A stretch of DNA of 64,000 bases from Lysinibacillus sp. JNUCC-52 (GTDB taxonomy: Bacteria; Bacillota; Bacilli; Bacillales_A; Planococcaceae), in assembly GCF_015999545.1 (NCBI RefSeq), contig NZ_CP065546.1, positions 4,434,001 to 4,498,000 of the forward strand, given 5' to 3'. Shown here in pieces: positions 8,453 to 18,505 of the stretch. Each line of letters starts with the position of its first letter. Position 1 is the first letter of the stretch. Both the position numbers and the translations under genes were made by a program. The notes beneath the pieces are model-generated. The model was not told the origin of the DNA, searched no databases, and worked only from the letters and a program-made list of their open reading frames with translations.

Positions 8453-9556
8453 ATGACGAACGAATTAAAACGTACACCTCTATTTGACGAATATGCAAAG
8501 TATGGTGGTAAGACAATTGACTTCGGTGGATGGGAATTACCAGTACAATTCTCTTCTATTAAAGAAGAACATGATGCAGTGCGTAATCGTGCAGGCTTAT
8601 TTGATGTGTCACACATGGGTGAAATTTTAGTAACTGGTCCTGAGGCTTTAGATTTTTTACAAAATCTGTTGTCAAATGACATTTCGAAAATTGCTACAGG
8701 TCAAGCGCAATACAATGCGATGTGCTATGAAGATGGTGGCGTTGTCGATGATTTATTAACTTATAAACTAGCAGACAATCATTATTTACTATGTGTCAAT
8801 GCGGCAAATATAGAAAAAGATTATGACTGGATGATGGAAAACCAACATCAATATGATGTGACAATTGATAATCAATCTAATTCATATGCTCAAATCGCTC
8901 TGCAAGGGCCATTAGCTGAAGAGCTCCTTCAATCATTAACAGCAACGGATTTAAGTGCAATTAAATACTTCCGCTTCCAAGATGATGTAGAAATTGCAGG
9001 ACATAAAGCATTAGTTTCTCGCAGTGGTTATACAGGAGAAGATGGCTTTGAACTTTATGGTGCGCCAGCAGACATTAAAGCATTGTGGGATATCATTCTA
9101 GAGGCTGGAAAAGACAAAGGCGTTGTGCCAGCAGGCTTAGGCTGCCGTGATACTCTACGCTTTGAAGCAGGACTGCCACTTTATGGGCAAGAACTATCTG
9201 CTACCATTTCACCACTTGAAGCGGGCATTGGCTTTGCTGTGAAATTAAATAAAGAAGACTTTATTGGTCATGATGCGTTAGTTGAGCAAAAAGAAAATGG
9301 ATTAGCGCGTAAAATTGTAGGTATTGAAATGATCGATAAAGGGATTCCACGTCATGGATACAAAGTGTTCAAAGATGGTAAAGAAATCGGTGAAGTGACA
9401 ACAGGTACTCAGCTTCCTTCTTCTAAACGTAATGTTGGTAACGCATTAATTGACAGTCAATTCGCAACAATCGGAACTGAATTGGAAATTGAAATTCGTG
9501 GTAAGCACTTAAAAGTAGTGACAGTTGAAACACCGTTTTATAAGCGTTCAAAATAA
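8453..9556 (+). CDS. gcvT: glycine cleavage T protein (aminomethyltransferase)
   Basis: A 367-aa protein that transfers the aminomethyl carbon from lipoyl-GcvH to tetrahydrofolate, releasing ammonia. The N-terminus ([12 protein letters not shown]) and FDVSHMGEI are typical, and the C-terminal barrel is present in full. I chose the ATG at 8453 because AAGGAGG lies 8 bases upstream; the open frame extends back to 8354 into the leader without a site. It is the first gene of gcvT-gcvPA-gcvPB, under the glycine riboswitch. Confidence 0.95.
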   Translation: MTNELKRTPLFDEYAKYGGKTIDFGGWELPVQFSSIKEEHDAVRNRAGLFDVSHMGEILVTGPEALDFLQNLLSNDISKIATGQAQYNAMCYEDGGVVDDLLTYKLADNHYLLCVNAANIEKDYDWMMENQHQYDVTIDNQSNSYAQIALQGPLAEELLQSLTATDLSAIKYFRFQDDVEIAGHKALVSRSGYTGEDGFELYGAPADIKALWDIILEAGKDKGVVPAGLGCRDTLRFEAGLPLYGQELSATISPLEAGIGFAVKLNKEDFIGHDALVEQKENGLARKIVGIEMIDKGIPRHGYKVFKDGKEIGEVTTGTQLPSSKRNVGNALIDSQFATIGTELEIEIRGKHLKVVTVETPFYKRSK

Positions 9557-9581
9557 AATTTGAAAAGAGGGACCTACATTT

Positions 9582-10928
9582 ATGAAACATCGTTATTTAC
9601 CAATGACGGAGCAAGACAAACAAGAAATGTTAGACGTAGTTGGTGTATCATCAGTCGATGAGTTATTCGAGGATATTCCAGAAAAAGTACGTTTCAAAGG
9701 CCTTTATGATATTAAAGAAGCAAAATCAGAATCTGCACTTTTAAAAGAATTAGCAGCCCTTGCTGCAAAAAATAATGATACGAATGCGAACGTATCATTC
9801 TTAGGCGCAGGTGTCTACAATCACTATAAACCGATTATTGTAGACCATGTCATTTCTCGTTCAGAGTTTTATACTGCGTACACACCTTACCAACCTGAAA
9901 TCTCACAAGGGGAATTACAAGCGATTTTTGAATTCCAAACAATGATTGCTGAGCTTACAGGAATGGATCTTGCAAACTCATCTATGTATGATGGCGGAAC
10001 GGCACTAGCGGAAGCAGGTATGTTAGCTGCAGGACATACACGTCGTAAGAAAATTTTAGTATCTGAAACGGTTCACCCTGAATATCGTGATGTCGTTGCT
10101 ACATATGCATACGGTCAATCAATTGACATCGTAACAATCCCTCATAAAGATGGTGTGACAGATGTTGAAGCTTTAAAAGAGCTGATTGATGATAATACAG
10201 CGGCTGTTATTGCACAATATCCAAACTTCTTTGGTCAAGTAGAGGATTTACAAGTAATCGGTGATATTGCACATGATGCAAAAAGTTTATTTGTTGTATC
10301 ATCTAACCCACTTGCACTTGGTATTTTAACACCTCCAGGTAAGCTTGGTGCTGATATTTGTGTTGGTGATGCACAAGTATTTGGTATTGCTGAAAGCTTC
10401 GGTGGTCCACACTGTGGTTACTTCGCGGTGACTACAAAATTAATGCGTAAAGTTCCTGGCCGACTTGTTGGTGAAACGGTAGATGGTGAAGGTCGCCGTG
10501 GTTATGTGTTAACGTTACAAGCACGTGAACAACATATCCGTCGTGATAAAGCTACATCTAACATTTGTTCAAACCAAGCACTTTTAGCACTTGCAGCTTC
10601 TGTTGCAATGACAGCTTTAGGAAAGCAAGGCGTTCGAGAAATGGCTACGCAAAATATTGCGAAAACACGCTACGCAAAAAATGCCTTTGAAGCGGCAGGC
10701 TTTACCGTTGCTTTCCAAGGTGCGCACTTTAACGAAATTGTTGTGAAAACAAATAAATGCGTGAAAGAAATCAATAAAGGCTTAATTAAAAAAGGTATTA
10801 TCGGCGGTTATCCTTTAGGTCAAACTTACGATTCACTTAAACAACATGTACTAATCGCTGTAACAGAATTACGCACGAAGGAAGAAATTGATGCACTTGT
10901 TGCAGAAATGGGGGCTCTCAATGCATAA
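9582..10928 (+). CDS. gcvPA: glycine dehydrogenase (decarboxylating) subunit 1
   Basis: A 448-aa protein, the N-terminal half of split P protein, which works with GcvPB as a heterotetramer decarboxylating glycine onto GcvH lipoamide. It begins [10 protein letters not shown] and carries [11 protein letters not shown], typical of this subunit. It lies 25 bases behind gcvT with GAGGGACC before the ATG and overlaps gcvPB by 8 bases. Confidence 0.95.
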   Translation: MKHRYLPMTEQDKQEMLDVVGVSSVDELFEDIPEKVRFKGLYDIKEAKSESALLKELAALAAKNNDTNANVSFLGAGVYNHYKPIIVDHVISRSEFYTAYTPYQPEISQGELQAIFEFQTMIAELTGMDLANSSMYDGGTALAEAGMLAAGHTRRKKILVSETVHPEYRDVVATYAYGQSIDIVTIPHKDGVTDVEALKELIDDNTAAVIAQYPNFFGQVEDLQVIGDIAHDAKSLFVVSSNPLALGILTPPGKLGADICVGDAQVFGIAESFGGPHCGYFAVTTKLMRKVPGRLVGETVDGEGRRGYVLTLQAREQHIRRDKATSNICSNQALLALAASVAMTALGKQGVREMATQNIAKTRYAKNAFEAAGFTVAFQGAHFNEIVVKTNKCVKEINKGLIKKGIIGGYPLGQTYDSLKQHVLIAVTELRTKEEIDALVAEMGALNA

Positions 10929-12384
10929 CGAAAATCAATCACTCATTTTTGAAATTACAAAAGAAGGTCGCGTAGGGTATAGCCTAGAAGCTTTAGATGT
11001 ACCAGAAGTTGATCTTGCAGATTTACTTCCTGCAAACTTAATTCGTGAAGAAGCAGCTGAGTTACCAGAAGTTGCGGAACTTGATATTATGCGTCATTAC
11101 ACTGCGTTATCTCGTCGTAATCACGGTGTAGACTCTGGTTTCTATCCACTTGGTTCATGTACGATGAAATATAACCCAAAAATTAATGAGTCAGTTGCAC
11201 GTTTTTCTGGTTTTGCTAATGTTCATCCATTACAAGATGAATCAACAGTACAAGGGGCAATGGAGCTTCTTTATGAACTTCAAACATCTTTAGTAGAAAT
11301 TACAGGAATGGATGAAGTGACATTACAACCAGCTGCAGGTGCTCATGGCGAATGGACGGCATTAATGATGATTCGTGCTTTCCATGAAGCAAATGGAGAA
11401 GGACATCGTAATAAAGTTATCGTTCCTGATTCAGCTCATGGTACGAATCCTGCATCAGCAACAGTTGCAGGCTTTGAAACGATTACAGTAAAATCTGATG
11501 AAAATGGCTTAGTAGACATCGAAGATTTACGTAAAGTAGTAGGTTCAGATACAGCGGCATTAATGCTAACAAACCCAAATACGCTTGGTCTATTTGAAGA
11601 AAATATTATCGAAATGGCAGAGCTTATCCATGAAGTTGGCGGTAAAGTATACTATGACGGCGCTAACTTAAATGCGGTTATGAGTAAAGCACGTCCTGGC
11701 GATATGGGCTTTGACTGTGTACACTTAAACTTACACAAAACATTTACAGGTCCACACGGTGGTGGTGGACCAGGTTCAGGTCCAGTAGGTGTAAAAGCTG
11801 ATTTGATTCCGTTCTTACCAAAACCAGTACTTGTCAGAACAGAAGAAGGTTCATACCATTTCGATTATGAACGTCCACAATCAATCGGTCGCGTAAAACC
11901 TTACTATGGTAACTTCGGTATTAACGTACGTGCATATACGTATATTCGTACGATGGGTCCAGATGGCTTAAAAGCTGTCACAGAATATGCGGTACTAAAC
12001 GCAAACTACATGATGCGTCGCCTAGAGCCATTCTATGATTTACCATATAACCGTCACTGTAAGCATGAATTTGTGCTATCTGGTCGTCGTCAAAAGAAAC
12101 TTGGCGTTCGTACATTAGATATTGCAAAACGTCTGTTAGACTTTGGCTACCATCCACCAACAACGTACTTCCCACTAAACGTGGAAGAGGCATTAATGAT
12201 CGAGCCTACAGAAACAGAATCAAAAGAAACATTAGATGCATTCTGCGACATTATGATTCAAATTGCGAAAGAAGCAGAAGAAAATCCTTCTATCGTACAA
12301 GAAGCACCACATACAACAGTCGTAACCCGTTTAGACGAAACACGCGCTGCTCGTACACCAGTGCTTCGCTATCAAAAAGCATAA
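10921..12384 (+). CDS. gcvPB: glycine dehydrogenase (decarboxylating) subunit 2
   Basis: A 487-aa PLP-binding half of split P protein. The PLP lysine lies in [19 protein letters not shown], and [13 protein letters not shown] near the N-terminus is typical. I chose the ATG at 10921, behind GGGGGC and overlapping the gcvPA stop by 8 bases. The in-frame ATG at 10888 is inside gcvPA and is less likely. A strong terminator closes the operon. Confidence 0.95.
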   Translation: MHNENQSLIFEITKEGRVGYSLEALDVPEVDLADLLPANLIREEAAELPEVAELDIMRHYTALSRRNHGVDSGFYPLGSCTMKYNPKINESVARFSGFANVHPLQDESTVQGAMELLYELQTSLVEITGMDEVTLQPAAGAHGEWTALMMIRAFHEANGEGHRNKVIVPDSAHGTNPASATVAGFETITVKSDENGLVDIEDLRKVVGSDTAALMLTNPNTLGLFEENIIEMAELIHEVGGKVYYDGANLNAVMSKARPGDMGFDCVHLNLHKTFTGPHGGGGPGSGPVGVKADLIPFLPKPVLVRTEEGSYHFDYERPQSIGRVKPYYGNFGINVRAYTYIRTMGPDGLKAVTEYAVLNANYMMRRLEPFYDLPYNRHCKHEFVLSGRRQKKLGVRTLDIAKRLLDFGYHPPTTYFPLNVEEALMIEPTETESKETLDAFCDIMIQIAKEAEENPSIVQEAPHTTVVTRLDETRAARTPVLRYQKA

Positions 12385-12390
12385 TAATAC

Positions 12391-12437
12391 GCAATGCCCG
12401 ACCAGTATTTTACTATACTGATCGGGCATTTTTTTGT
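12391..12437 (+). terminator. gcv operon terminator
   Basis: Hairpin AATGCCCGAtCAGTA / TACTGATCGGGCATT followed by seven T. It ends the gcv operon and marks the border between core and accessory DNA. Confidence 0.9.
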
Positions 12438-12621
12438 ATTTGAGGAAAATTGAAGTTACTTGAAAAGAGAAAAATATTAATCCTTTGAAACGTATTCTAG
12501 TAGAATATTTTGATAAAAATATCTCGGATGGAGTGAAATTCCGAAAAAATTTATTATTTTATAGAAAAAACCACCATTGTATAATATACGTAAAATTTAA
12601 TACTTTCATTGGTAGGTCTAT

Positions 12622-13433
12622 ATGTCAATTAATACTAACTTTAATCAGCAACATTCTACTCATGTATCTGTGAAAAGATTTAGTAGCACTAATCCATTAA
12701 TTGCTACATCAAACCAAAACAATGATAAAAACATTAAAAATTTTGCCATGCCACAGCGTGACACCGTTGCTATTTCCAGTGAAGCAAGAAATATGCTCCT
12801 GGCAGCACGTGCTTCTGCAAAACCTACCACATGGGTGGATACAGCTTTGAACTGGGCAAAATCTACTGTTAGTTGGCTTAAAAGAGCTGGTCAATTTGCA
12901 GTAGATGCAGCTAAAGAAGGTATAGACTTTTTAGTACTGGATGATGTAAGAACGATTTTCAACCCGAATGCTGGTATTACAGAAAAAGGAATAGCTTTAG
13001 TTTCTCTCTTTCCAGCGGGAAAAGTGGTTAAATCAGGTAAATTATTCGCACTATTGAAGAAATCAGGGAAATCCGCTGAAATTGATGCCTTTGCTGGTCT
13101 AGGTAAAATTCAAAAGTTTAATGCCAAAGGGATTTTATTAGATGGAAATAGCAGTACAGGTTGGGAGCACATTTACAAAAGACATGTTGCGGGCACTACT
13201 GCAAATAGAGGTACAACATTATTCCCTAGAGCACTCGGAGATCACAGATAAAAAATTTAATCATGGAATCATTAGAAAAAGGAACTTTAAAAAGTACTCG
13301 TAATGATGGTACTAAAGTTTACACGTATCATCCAAAAAAGTATGGCATTTCTGAGATGACAACAATTGTTACAAAGGATAATATTATTAAAACATCTTAT
13401 CCAAGAAGTGGGACATCAGTAATAAGAAAATAA
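12622..13433 (+). pseudogene. EndoU-like polymorphic toxin, frameshifted
   Basis: An open frame from 12622 to 13251 (209 aa) ends early, and the missing end continues in another frame from about 13242 to 13433 (QIKNLIME... ending SGTSVIRK). Joined, the C-terminus has WEHIYKRH, the late K-x-YTYHPKK segment and IIKTSYP, which resembles bacterial EndoU / BECR-fold RNase toxins. A single missing base near 13245 explains the break. The N-terminus has no signal peptide; it carries an RDTVAISSEARNML motif like secreted proteins of Bacillales, then a hydrophobic stretch. Two immunity-like genes follow at once. It may be inactive, or the shift may be an assembly error. Confidence 0.65.
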
Positions 13434-13450
13434 ACTAAAGGAGACTTAAA

Positions 13451-13924
13451 ATGAAAATAAGATTCGATATCGAAAATGATGTATCTGTGCTTAAAAATAA
13501 AAATGTTCATGCAGATTTTTACCTTGATAGCTATTTGGAAGTATTTGTTATCGAAAAAAATAAGGAAGTATTACTTTTCTTTACAACAATGCACAGTACT
13601 ATTGTTATTGATTTCAATCAACTATTAATAGAGTTGCATCAAACTGGCAAGGAGCAAACTCTTGAGACTTTTGGTAATGCCAATATCTATACATTTAAAA
13701 AAGAAGGAGGTAATATTCTGATTACAAACTTTGATGAATTCTCTAATACAGAAGAATGGCTATATTCATTTGATTTTATGGAATTTACGAAGGCTTATAC
13801 AAAAGAGCTGCGACGATATTTGCATGCGATGGTAATGGAAGAAGCTAACATTATGAAACGTCCAAACTTTATTTTACTTAGACAAGGATTAAATGATTTA
13901 GAAAAAAATGTAAAAAAGGAATAA
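13451..13924 (+). CDS. probable immunity protein, copy 1
   Basis: A 157-aa soluble protein with no recognised domain. It begins MKIRFDIEND and is about 70% identical by eye to the next gene, with shared blocks such as DSYLEVFV, TFGNANIYTFKKEG and MEFTKAYTKELRRYL. It starts 18 bases behind the toxin tail with AAAGGAG, so it is probably the cognate immunity protein. Duplicated immunity genes behind one toxin are common in polymorphic toxin loci. Function is inferred from position. Confidence 0.7.
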   Translation: MKIRFDIENDVSVLKNKNVHADFYLDSYLEVFVIEKNKEVLLFFTTMHSTIVIDFNQLLIELHQTGKEQTLETFGNANIYTFKKEGGNILITNFDEFSNTEEWLYSFDFMEFTKAYTKELRRYLHAMVMEEANIMKRPNFILLRQGLNDLEKNVKKE

Positions 13925-13945
13925 TTTTGGAGAGATACTATTAAC

Positions 13946-14422
13946 ATGAAAATTAGATTTGATCTAGAAGAAGATGATGTATCGGTTCTGAAAAATAAAA
14001 CCGTCCATGCAGATTATTATCTCGACAGCTATTTAGAAGTATTTGTACTTGAAAATAATAAAGAAACTTTACTCTTCTCCACAACGTTGCACAGTACAAT
14101 AGTGATTGAATTAAATCACCTATTAATTGATTTATATCAAACGGGCGAGGAGCGAGTTCTTGATACTTTTGGAAATGCGAATGTCTATACTTATAAAAAA
14201 GAGGGGAAAAATATAGTCATTACAAATTTTGATGAGTTTTCGGATGCACAAGAATGGCAATATATATTTGATTTTATGGAATTTACGAAGGCTTATACAA
14301 AAGAGCTGAAACGATATTTACAGGCGATGGTTGCACAAGAACCAAACAATATGAAACGTCCAAACTTTAAGTTATTGAGCCAAGGATTAGCCGCATTAGA
14401 AGCTATAGTTGAGGCAAAATAA
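13946..14422 (+). CDS. probable immunity protein, copy 2
   Basis: A 158-aa paralogue of the preceding gene, 21 bases behind it, sharing the same start (MKIRFDLEEDD) and the MEFTKAYTKELKRYL block. The third base of many codons differs between copies, so the duplication is not very recent. It probably protects against a related EndoU-like toxin variant. No membrane segment is visible. Confidence 0.7.
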   Translation: MKIRFDLEEDDVSVLKNKTVHADYYLDSYLEVFVLENNKETLLFSTTLHSTIVIELNHLLIDLYQTGEERVLDTFGNANVYTYKKEGKNIVITNFDEFSDAQEWQYIFDFMEFTKAYTKELKRYLQAMVAQEPNNMKRPNFKLLSQGLAALEAIVEAK

Positions 14423-14442
14423 TTTGGATAGATAAGCAACCA

Positions 14443-14484
14443 ATGAAAATTAGATTCGATTGCAAAAATAATGAACTGAACTAA
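14443..14484 (+). pseudogene. stub of a third immunity copy
   Basis: Fourteen codons begin MKIRFDCKNN, the same start as the two genes before it, then stop at TAA (14482-14484) just ahead of a terminator. The rest has been deleted. Confidence 0.6.
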
Positions 14485-14520
14485 AAGCGTCCGATTGTTA
14501 CTTATCGGACGTTTTTTATT
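14483..14520 (+). terminator. terminator of the EndoU/immunity cassette
   Basis: CGTCCGAT pairs with ATCGGACG around a short loop, followed by six T. The 14521-14706 stretch after it holds no gene and leads to the kinase. Confidence 0.88.
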
Positions 14521-14706
14521 TTGATGGATAGAAAAGGCATGTTATGGAGTTGGAAGTTTCATATCCAATAATTATTTTATTAAAAGGTGTAATTTTATAT
14601 AATTGCTTTAATTTGTATTTTAGTTAAAATAATTACATATTGAGATAGCGTTCTATTTTATGATTATTGTTTTAAGAGCAACAAAATTTGATGAAAGGGA
14701 GGAAAA

Positions 14707-15636
14707 ATGAAAATGTCTGTGGCTCAATGTGAAGTAAGCTTACCTGTATATAGTATTCTTCATGATACATATAAAACAAAAGAAGTAATTGCTACTAGTA
14801 AATTATCTATTGTTTATTTGGCGGAAACACTCAATGAAGGCAGGCAGGTAACGATTAAAGAGTTTTTCCCACAGGAACTTGCGTTACGGGATTTAGATAA
14901 TAGAGCAGTGATAAATCGTTTGCCATCTACCAAAACAAAATTTGAGGATTTAAAAGCAACTTTTCTAAACGAAGCCATCATCATGAAGCAAATAAGTCAT
15001 CGAAATATTGTCAATTTTATAGACTTTTTTGAGGAGAATGGAACGCTATATATCATAATGGATTATTATGAAGGCAAGTTATTAGATCATTATTTAAAAG
15101 ATATTTCACTTAATAATAGGGAGCAATTATACACTAGTATTTTTCTGCCGTTAATGGATGCTTTAAGTTATCTACATAAACAAGGTATTCTACATCGAGA
15201 CATTAAACCGAGTAATATTATGATCGATTTAGAGGGTAATCCATTTTTACTAGACTTTGGATCTGCGATTTTTTATAAAAATGCCAAAGAATATCAAATT
15301 TTTATAAGCCCTGGGTACACTCCTCTTGAGCAATATTCAAATGTCTCTGTACAAGGGGTCTATACAGATATGTATAGTTTAGCAGCAACTTTTTATTATT
15401 TATTAACAAATATGGTTCCACCTGATATTTCACAGAGGCTAATTGAGGATAATATTGATCATATAAGAAAATATAATAAAAGGGTAACTATGCTTTTAGC
15501 CCATACGATCATGTGGGGAATGGCTTTACAGGCAAAAAAAAGATGCCCTTCTTTAAAAGTTATGAAATGCATTATTCTATTTGAAGAATTTGTCAATAGA
15601 ATAAGGAACTATTTTAAGGTAAATAATACAAAATAA
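14707..15636 (+). CDS. Ser/Thr protein kinase of the injection-system locus
   Basis: A 309-aa Hanks-type kinase. The ATP lysine K51 (VTIKEFF), catalytic loop HRDIKPSN (residues 163-170) and DFG (183-185) are intact, and SPGYTPLEQY forms the activation/P+1 region. The glycine-rich loop is degenerate (IATSKLSIVYLAE). No PASTA repeats or clear membrane helix are present, unlike PrkC. The 460-bp gap after it suggests its own transcript. Together with the PP2C and FHA genes downstream it resembles the PpkA-PppA-Fha switch of type VI systems; its substrate is likely one of the FHA-linked proteins (inference). AGGGAGG precedes the ATG. Confidence 0.88.
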   Translation: MKMSVAQCEVSLPVYSILHDTYKTKEVIATSKLSIVYLAETLNEGRQVTIKEFFPQELALRDLDNRAVINRLPSTKTKFEDLKATFLNEAIIMKQISHRNIVNFIDFFEENGTLYIIMDYYEGKLLDHYLKDISLNNREQLYTSIFLPLMDALSYLHKQGILHRDIKPSNIMIDLEGNPFLLDFGSAIFYKNAKEYQIFISPGYTPLEQYSNVSVQGVYTDMYSLAATFYYLLTNMVPPDISQRLIEDNIDHIRKYNKRVTMLLAHTIMWGMALQAKKRCPSLKVMKCIILFEEFVNRIRNYFKVNNTK

Positions 15637-15697
15637 CCAATTAAATAGGATGTATAATCCGATACTATCATTTTACAGTGTAACTAGGAACAAACTT

Positions 15698-15743
15698 AAA
15701 CAGCTAAAGGCGTATTTAAAATACACTTTAGGCTGTTTTTTTA
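15698..15743 (+). terminator. terminator behind the kinase gene
   Basis: ACAGCTAAAG pairs imperfectly with CTTTAGGCTGT, with an inner GTATTT/AAATAC step, followed by seven T. Confidence 0.8.
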
Positions 15744-15861
15744 ATAAAAAAAATGAATAATTACACTTTTTTTTGGAGAAATATCATAAAATTTATAATG
15801 TCGCATTTTTATCGAAAAACCATTAGTATCCTATAATTTACATAATATTCTATTGTAAATA

Positions 15862-15889
15862 TTGACAATATAATTAGATATTGTATAGT
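15862..15889 (+). promoter_or_regulatory. candidate promoter with a palindromic operator
   Basis: TTGACA (15862-15867) and TATAGT (15884-15889) are 16 bases apart, a good vegetative promoter match. The spacer contains a perfect inverted repeat ACAATAT-N6-ATATTGT (15865-15884), which could bind a dimeric repressor. It lies in the 15637-16095 gap ahead of the sheath-like gene, which is otherwise AT-rich and holds no gene. Confidence 0.45.
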
Positions 15890-16060
15890 TACTTTGTGAT
15901 ACATAATGTCATTTGTGATGTAGATAAAATAGTAATAAAATTTCAACTTCAGTTTTAATGAAACTGTATTTTATTTTACTTTAGTTGGAATTTTATTACT
16001 TAAAAGTAAAAATAAAGTTTGTGTTCACTAATGATTATGCTTACTCGAATTTATAATAAA

Positions 16061-16095
16061 AAGGAGGGATGGCTGTAGGTTATACAGCCGAATAA
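16061..16095 (+). promoter_or_regulatory. unusual leader: hairpin and mini-ORF before the sheath gene
   Basis: AAGGAGGG (16061-16068) is 27 bases from the ATG at 16096. Between them GGCTGTA pairs with TACAGCC, which would bring site and start closer. An 8-codon ORF (MAVGYTAE) runs 16069-16095 and its TAA abuts the sheath ATG. Either looping or coupled re-initiation could set translation. Confidence 0.5.
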
Positions 16096-18264
16096 ATGGA
16101 GATTATTAATCAAACAAACAGAACAATGCTCTTTGAGGAAATCAATCCTGAAAAGCTGGATTTGATTACATTAGTGGGGGACGTAAAAGGAATTGATAGT
16201 CTAAGCGATGAAAAAGTGAAAGAAATTAATCAATACCTTCTTGTCAAAAGCTTTGACGAATTTTTAGATAAATTCTCTCCAACCGTCTATTCGTTCTACA
16301 ATGCTGCAAATCAGAAAGTAATGTATACGCTTAAAAAACCTGAAGGCATTCAAGAAGATTGTATTTCCGAAATCGCTATCGATCAAAACAATGATTTTTT
16401 AAAGATGCTATTTACCCTCATTGATACAAAGCGAAGCCAAGGAATAACGAATGTAGACTTTAAATTTGAAAATTTACTAGATATGATTTCCCCTAAAAAG
16501 GTAATGGACGATATTCGCCAAGTAAGAAAAGAAATTCATTATTTATATGGAGAATATGACAAGTTAGACGAAGGCGATCCAAAAAAGCTAGACACAGGGG
16601 ATAAGTTAAATCTTATGTTCGAAGTAGCTAGCCGAAATTATAACAATGTTATGGCTATGTTGCCGTTAGCAATCGAAGATATTAAAACAAGACTGCTACT
16701 AGGTGCTAATCAAGAGGAAAACGAATCCGAAAAGCTGCAAATCGGAACCCTAACAATTGGTGATACGGGTGAACTTAAAATTATTGAGGCACCTCAAACG
16801 AATACTTCTGAGTTGATGGTTATTGAGGACAATAGTAACTATGGTTTGAGTACCGTATTTGAGGAAGACTATGAGGCGATAACAGAATCACCATCCTCCT
16901 ACGTAAAGGATTTAGTCGTAAGAACATTCTCGCCATTACCATCTGTAAGAGCAGAATTTGACGTTGAAACAGAGGTGCAAAATTACAATACATATTTAGA
17001 ATTCTATAAGGATGCTAAGGATGAATTTGTAAAGACAGTGAAGCCATTAGTTGAAAAACTAATAGGTGTCAAAATGTATTTTGATCAATATGCGACAAAA
17101 AATAAAGGTATGCAACCTTCGTTATTAGTGACAAATGCAAAATTGGATATGCTCGTTAAGAGTAATAATTTACCAAGGTTGCGGACGTATTTAAATACAG
17201 TCAATTCAAAAAATGATTTCACAGATACTGTATGGTATGGCATCGTTCCAGCAATTGAACTTGAAGCATCTGGAAAAATGAAAGTTAGTAGATCTCGATT
17301 TAAAGGAAATGAAAAGGTTGCAAAGCAAGAAGGTAACACGATGGAATCCTTATCTAGTCTTCTAGATACAGTAAAAGATTATAAAGTCCAAATATTCTTT
17401 AACTTTATGACAGAAGAAGAAACTACTTTCAACGGCATTGCAACAGCAGGCATTGATCGCCTTATCGATAAATGCTCGGTGCTCCTTCGAAAAGATTACA
17501 GTGAATTTGCGATTCCTTGCTTACCGAATTTTACAATTATTCCGAAAGACAAGTCTGGCGTAGTAATTGATACAAGGATGCAAACAACCGAAAATGGTGC
17601 GCGCCTATCGAAAGAAAAGGAAGATATACTCAAGCTTTGGATAGAAGGCGTATATGTAGGTGCTAGCTATGTGGCAGCAGGGATAGTGTCTGCTTATCAA
17701 TGTCCTGAATATTTGAAAGAGTCATTCCGAAATGTGAAAAGAAGTTATCCAGGTGTACGCTTTGATATTGAAGCGGGCGATAACGCATTAAGAGCTGTCA
17801 CAACAATGGCAAAAGAAATTTCTGGATTTACGAACAATATTAAAGATGCGATTAATAGCCGAAGCTTTGGTTTTGTATTTTCTTCAGAAAATGCACAGCT
17901 ACAGGATAAAGATATTAAGCGTATTACAGTGTATAAAGCAAGAAGCTTAGCGATGGAAGAGGATGGATTTGATTCAATCTACAAAACACAAGTGAGTACG
18001 TATATTGAAAGAATTCTACGATTCCAATCAGGGGACTTTAAGCATGAAAACATTGTTCGATTCTTTAGTAATAATCCAAGCAGCCAAAAAAGTAAGTGGT
18101 TGAATGATAAAGGCTATGTAAACTCCGTTATCCATGATGGTGATGACATTGGCTACATTATTGATGAAAAAACAAGCTTATGCCAAATTGATCTCGTATT
18201 TAACGGCAATGTGAAAAATCTTGAAGTGATGATTACTAAAGGTACAAGTGCTGTGAAAGCTTAA
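16096..18264 (+). CDS. candidate contractile sheath protein (TssB/TssC-like fusion)
   Basis: A 722-aa soluble protein without membrane segments. I do not recognise it by name. Residues about 120-150 (FKFENLLDMISP then VMDDIRQVRKEIHYLY) resemble the F-x-SMDDFSP...LLELR segment of TssB/VipA. The end of the protein (ERILRFQSGDF, then SLCQIDLVFNGNVKNLEV) resembles the closing handshake region of TssC/VipB, and YVGASYVAAGIVSAY is a sheath-like helix. The total length is near TssB plus TssC. It is followed by the Hcp-like gene, the usual sheath-tube order. The sheath role is inference from weak motifs and context; a scaffold role is possible. Confidence 0.5.
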   Translation: MEIINQTNRTMLFEEINPEKLDLITLVGDVKGIDSLSDEKVKEINQYLLVKSFDEFLDKFSPTVYSFYNAANQKVMYTLKKPEGIQEDCISEIAIDQNNDFLKMLFTLIDTKRSQGITNVDFKFENLLDMISPKKVMDDIRQVRKEIHYLYGEYDKLDEGDPKKLDTGDKLNLMFEVASRNYNNVMAMLPLAIEDIKTRLLLGANQEENESEKLQIGTLTIGDTGELKIIEAPQTNTSELMVIEDNSNYGLSTVFEEDYEAITESPSSYVKDLVVRTFSPLPSVRAEFDVETEVQNYNTYLEFYKDAKDEFVKTVKPLVEKLIGVKMYFDQYATKNKGMQPSLLVTNAKLDMLVKSNNLPRLRTYLNTVNSKNDFTDTVWYGIVPAIELEASGKMKVSRSRFKGNEKVAKQEGNTMESLSSLLDTVKDYKVQIFFNFMTEEETTFNGIATAGIDRLIDKCSVLLRKDYSEFAIPCLPNFTIIPKDKSGVVIDTRMQTTENGARLSKEKEDILKLWIEGVYVGASYVAAGIVSAYQCPEYLKESFRNVKRSYPGVRFDIEAGDNALRAVTTMAKEISGFTNNIKDAINSRSFGFVFSSENAQLQDKDIKRITVYKARSLAMEEDGFDSIYKTQVSTYIERILRFQSGDFKHENIVRFFSNNPSSQKSKWLNDKGYVNSVIHDGDDIGYIIDEKTSLCQIDLVFNGNVKNLEVMITKGTSAVKA

Positions 18265-18505
18265 AAATTACCATAACAGACTGCATACAACGATTTTAGA
18301 ATTGTATGTTTAAGATTTGTTTTTAAATAAATCTTTTAACATAAATATGAATGATCTTGATGTACTGACTTGATGAAATATATACATATTTCTCGTTGGA
18401 ATTCTTTCAAAATTTATGCGAGAAATGAAGTCAGCTAGAAACATGGACATTTTATCAAGTTCAGTATAACGAGTACATTCAAAAAATATTAGGAGGGAAA
18501 TAAGA
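18265..18505 (+). other. gap between sheath-like and tube-like genes
   Basis: No gene is seen in these 241 bases. A 7-bp stem (CATACAA / TTGTATG, 18284-18308) could slow transcription but lacks a good T run. A separate promoter for the tube gene is possible; none is clear. Confidence 0.3.
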
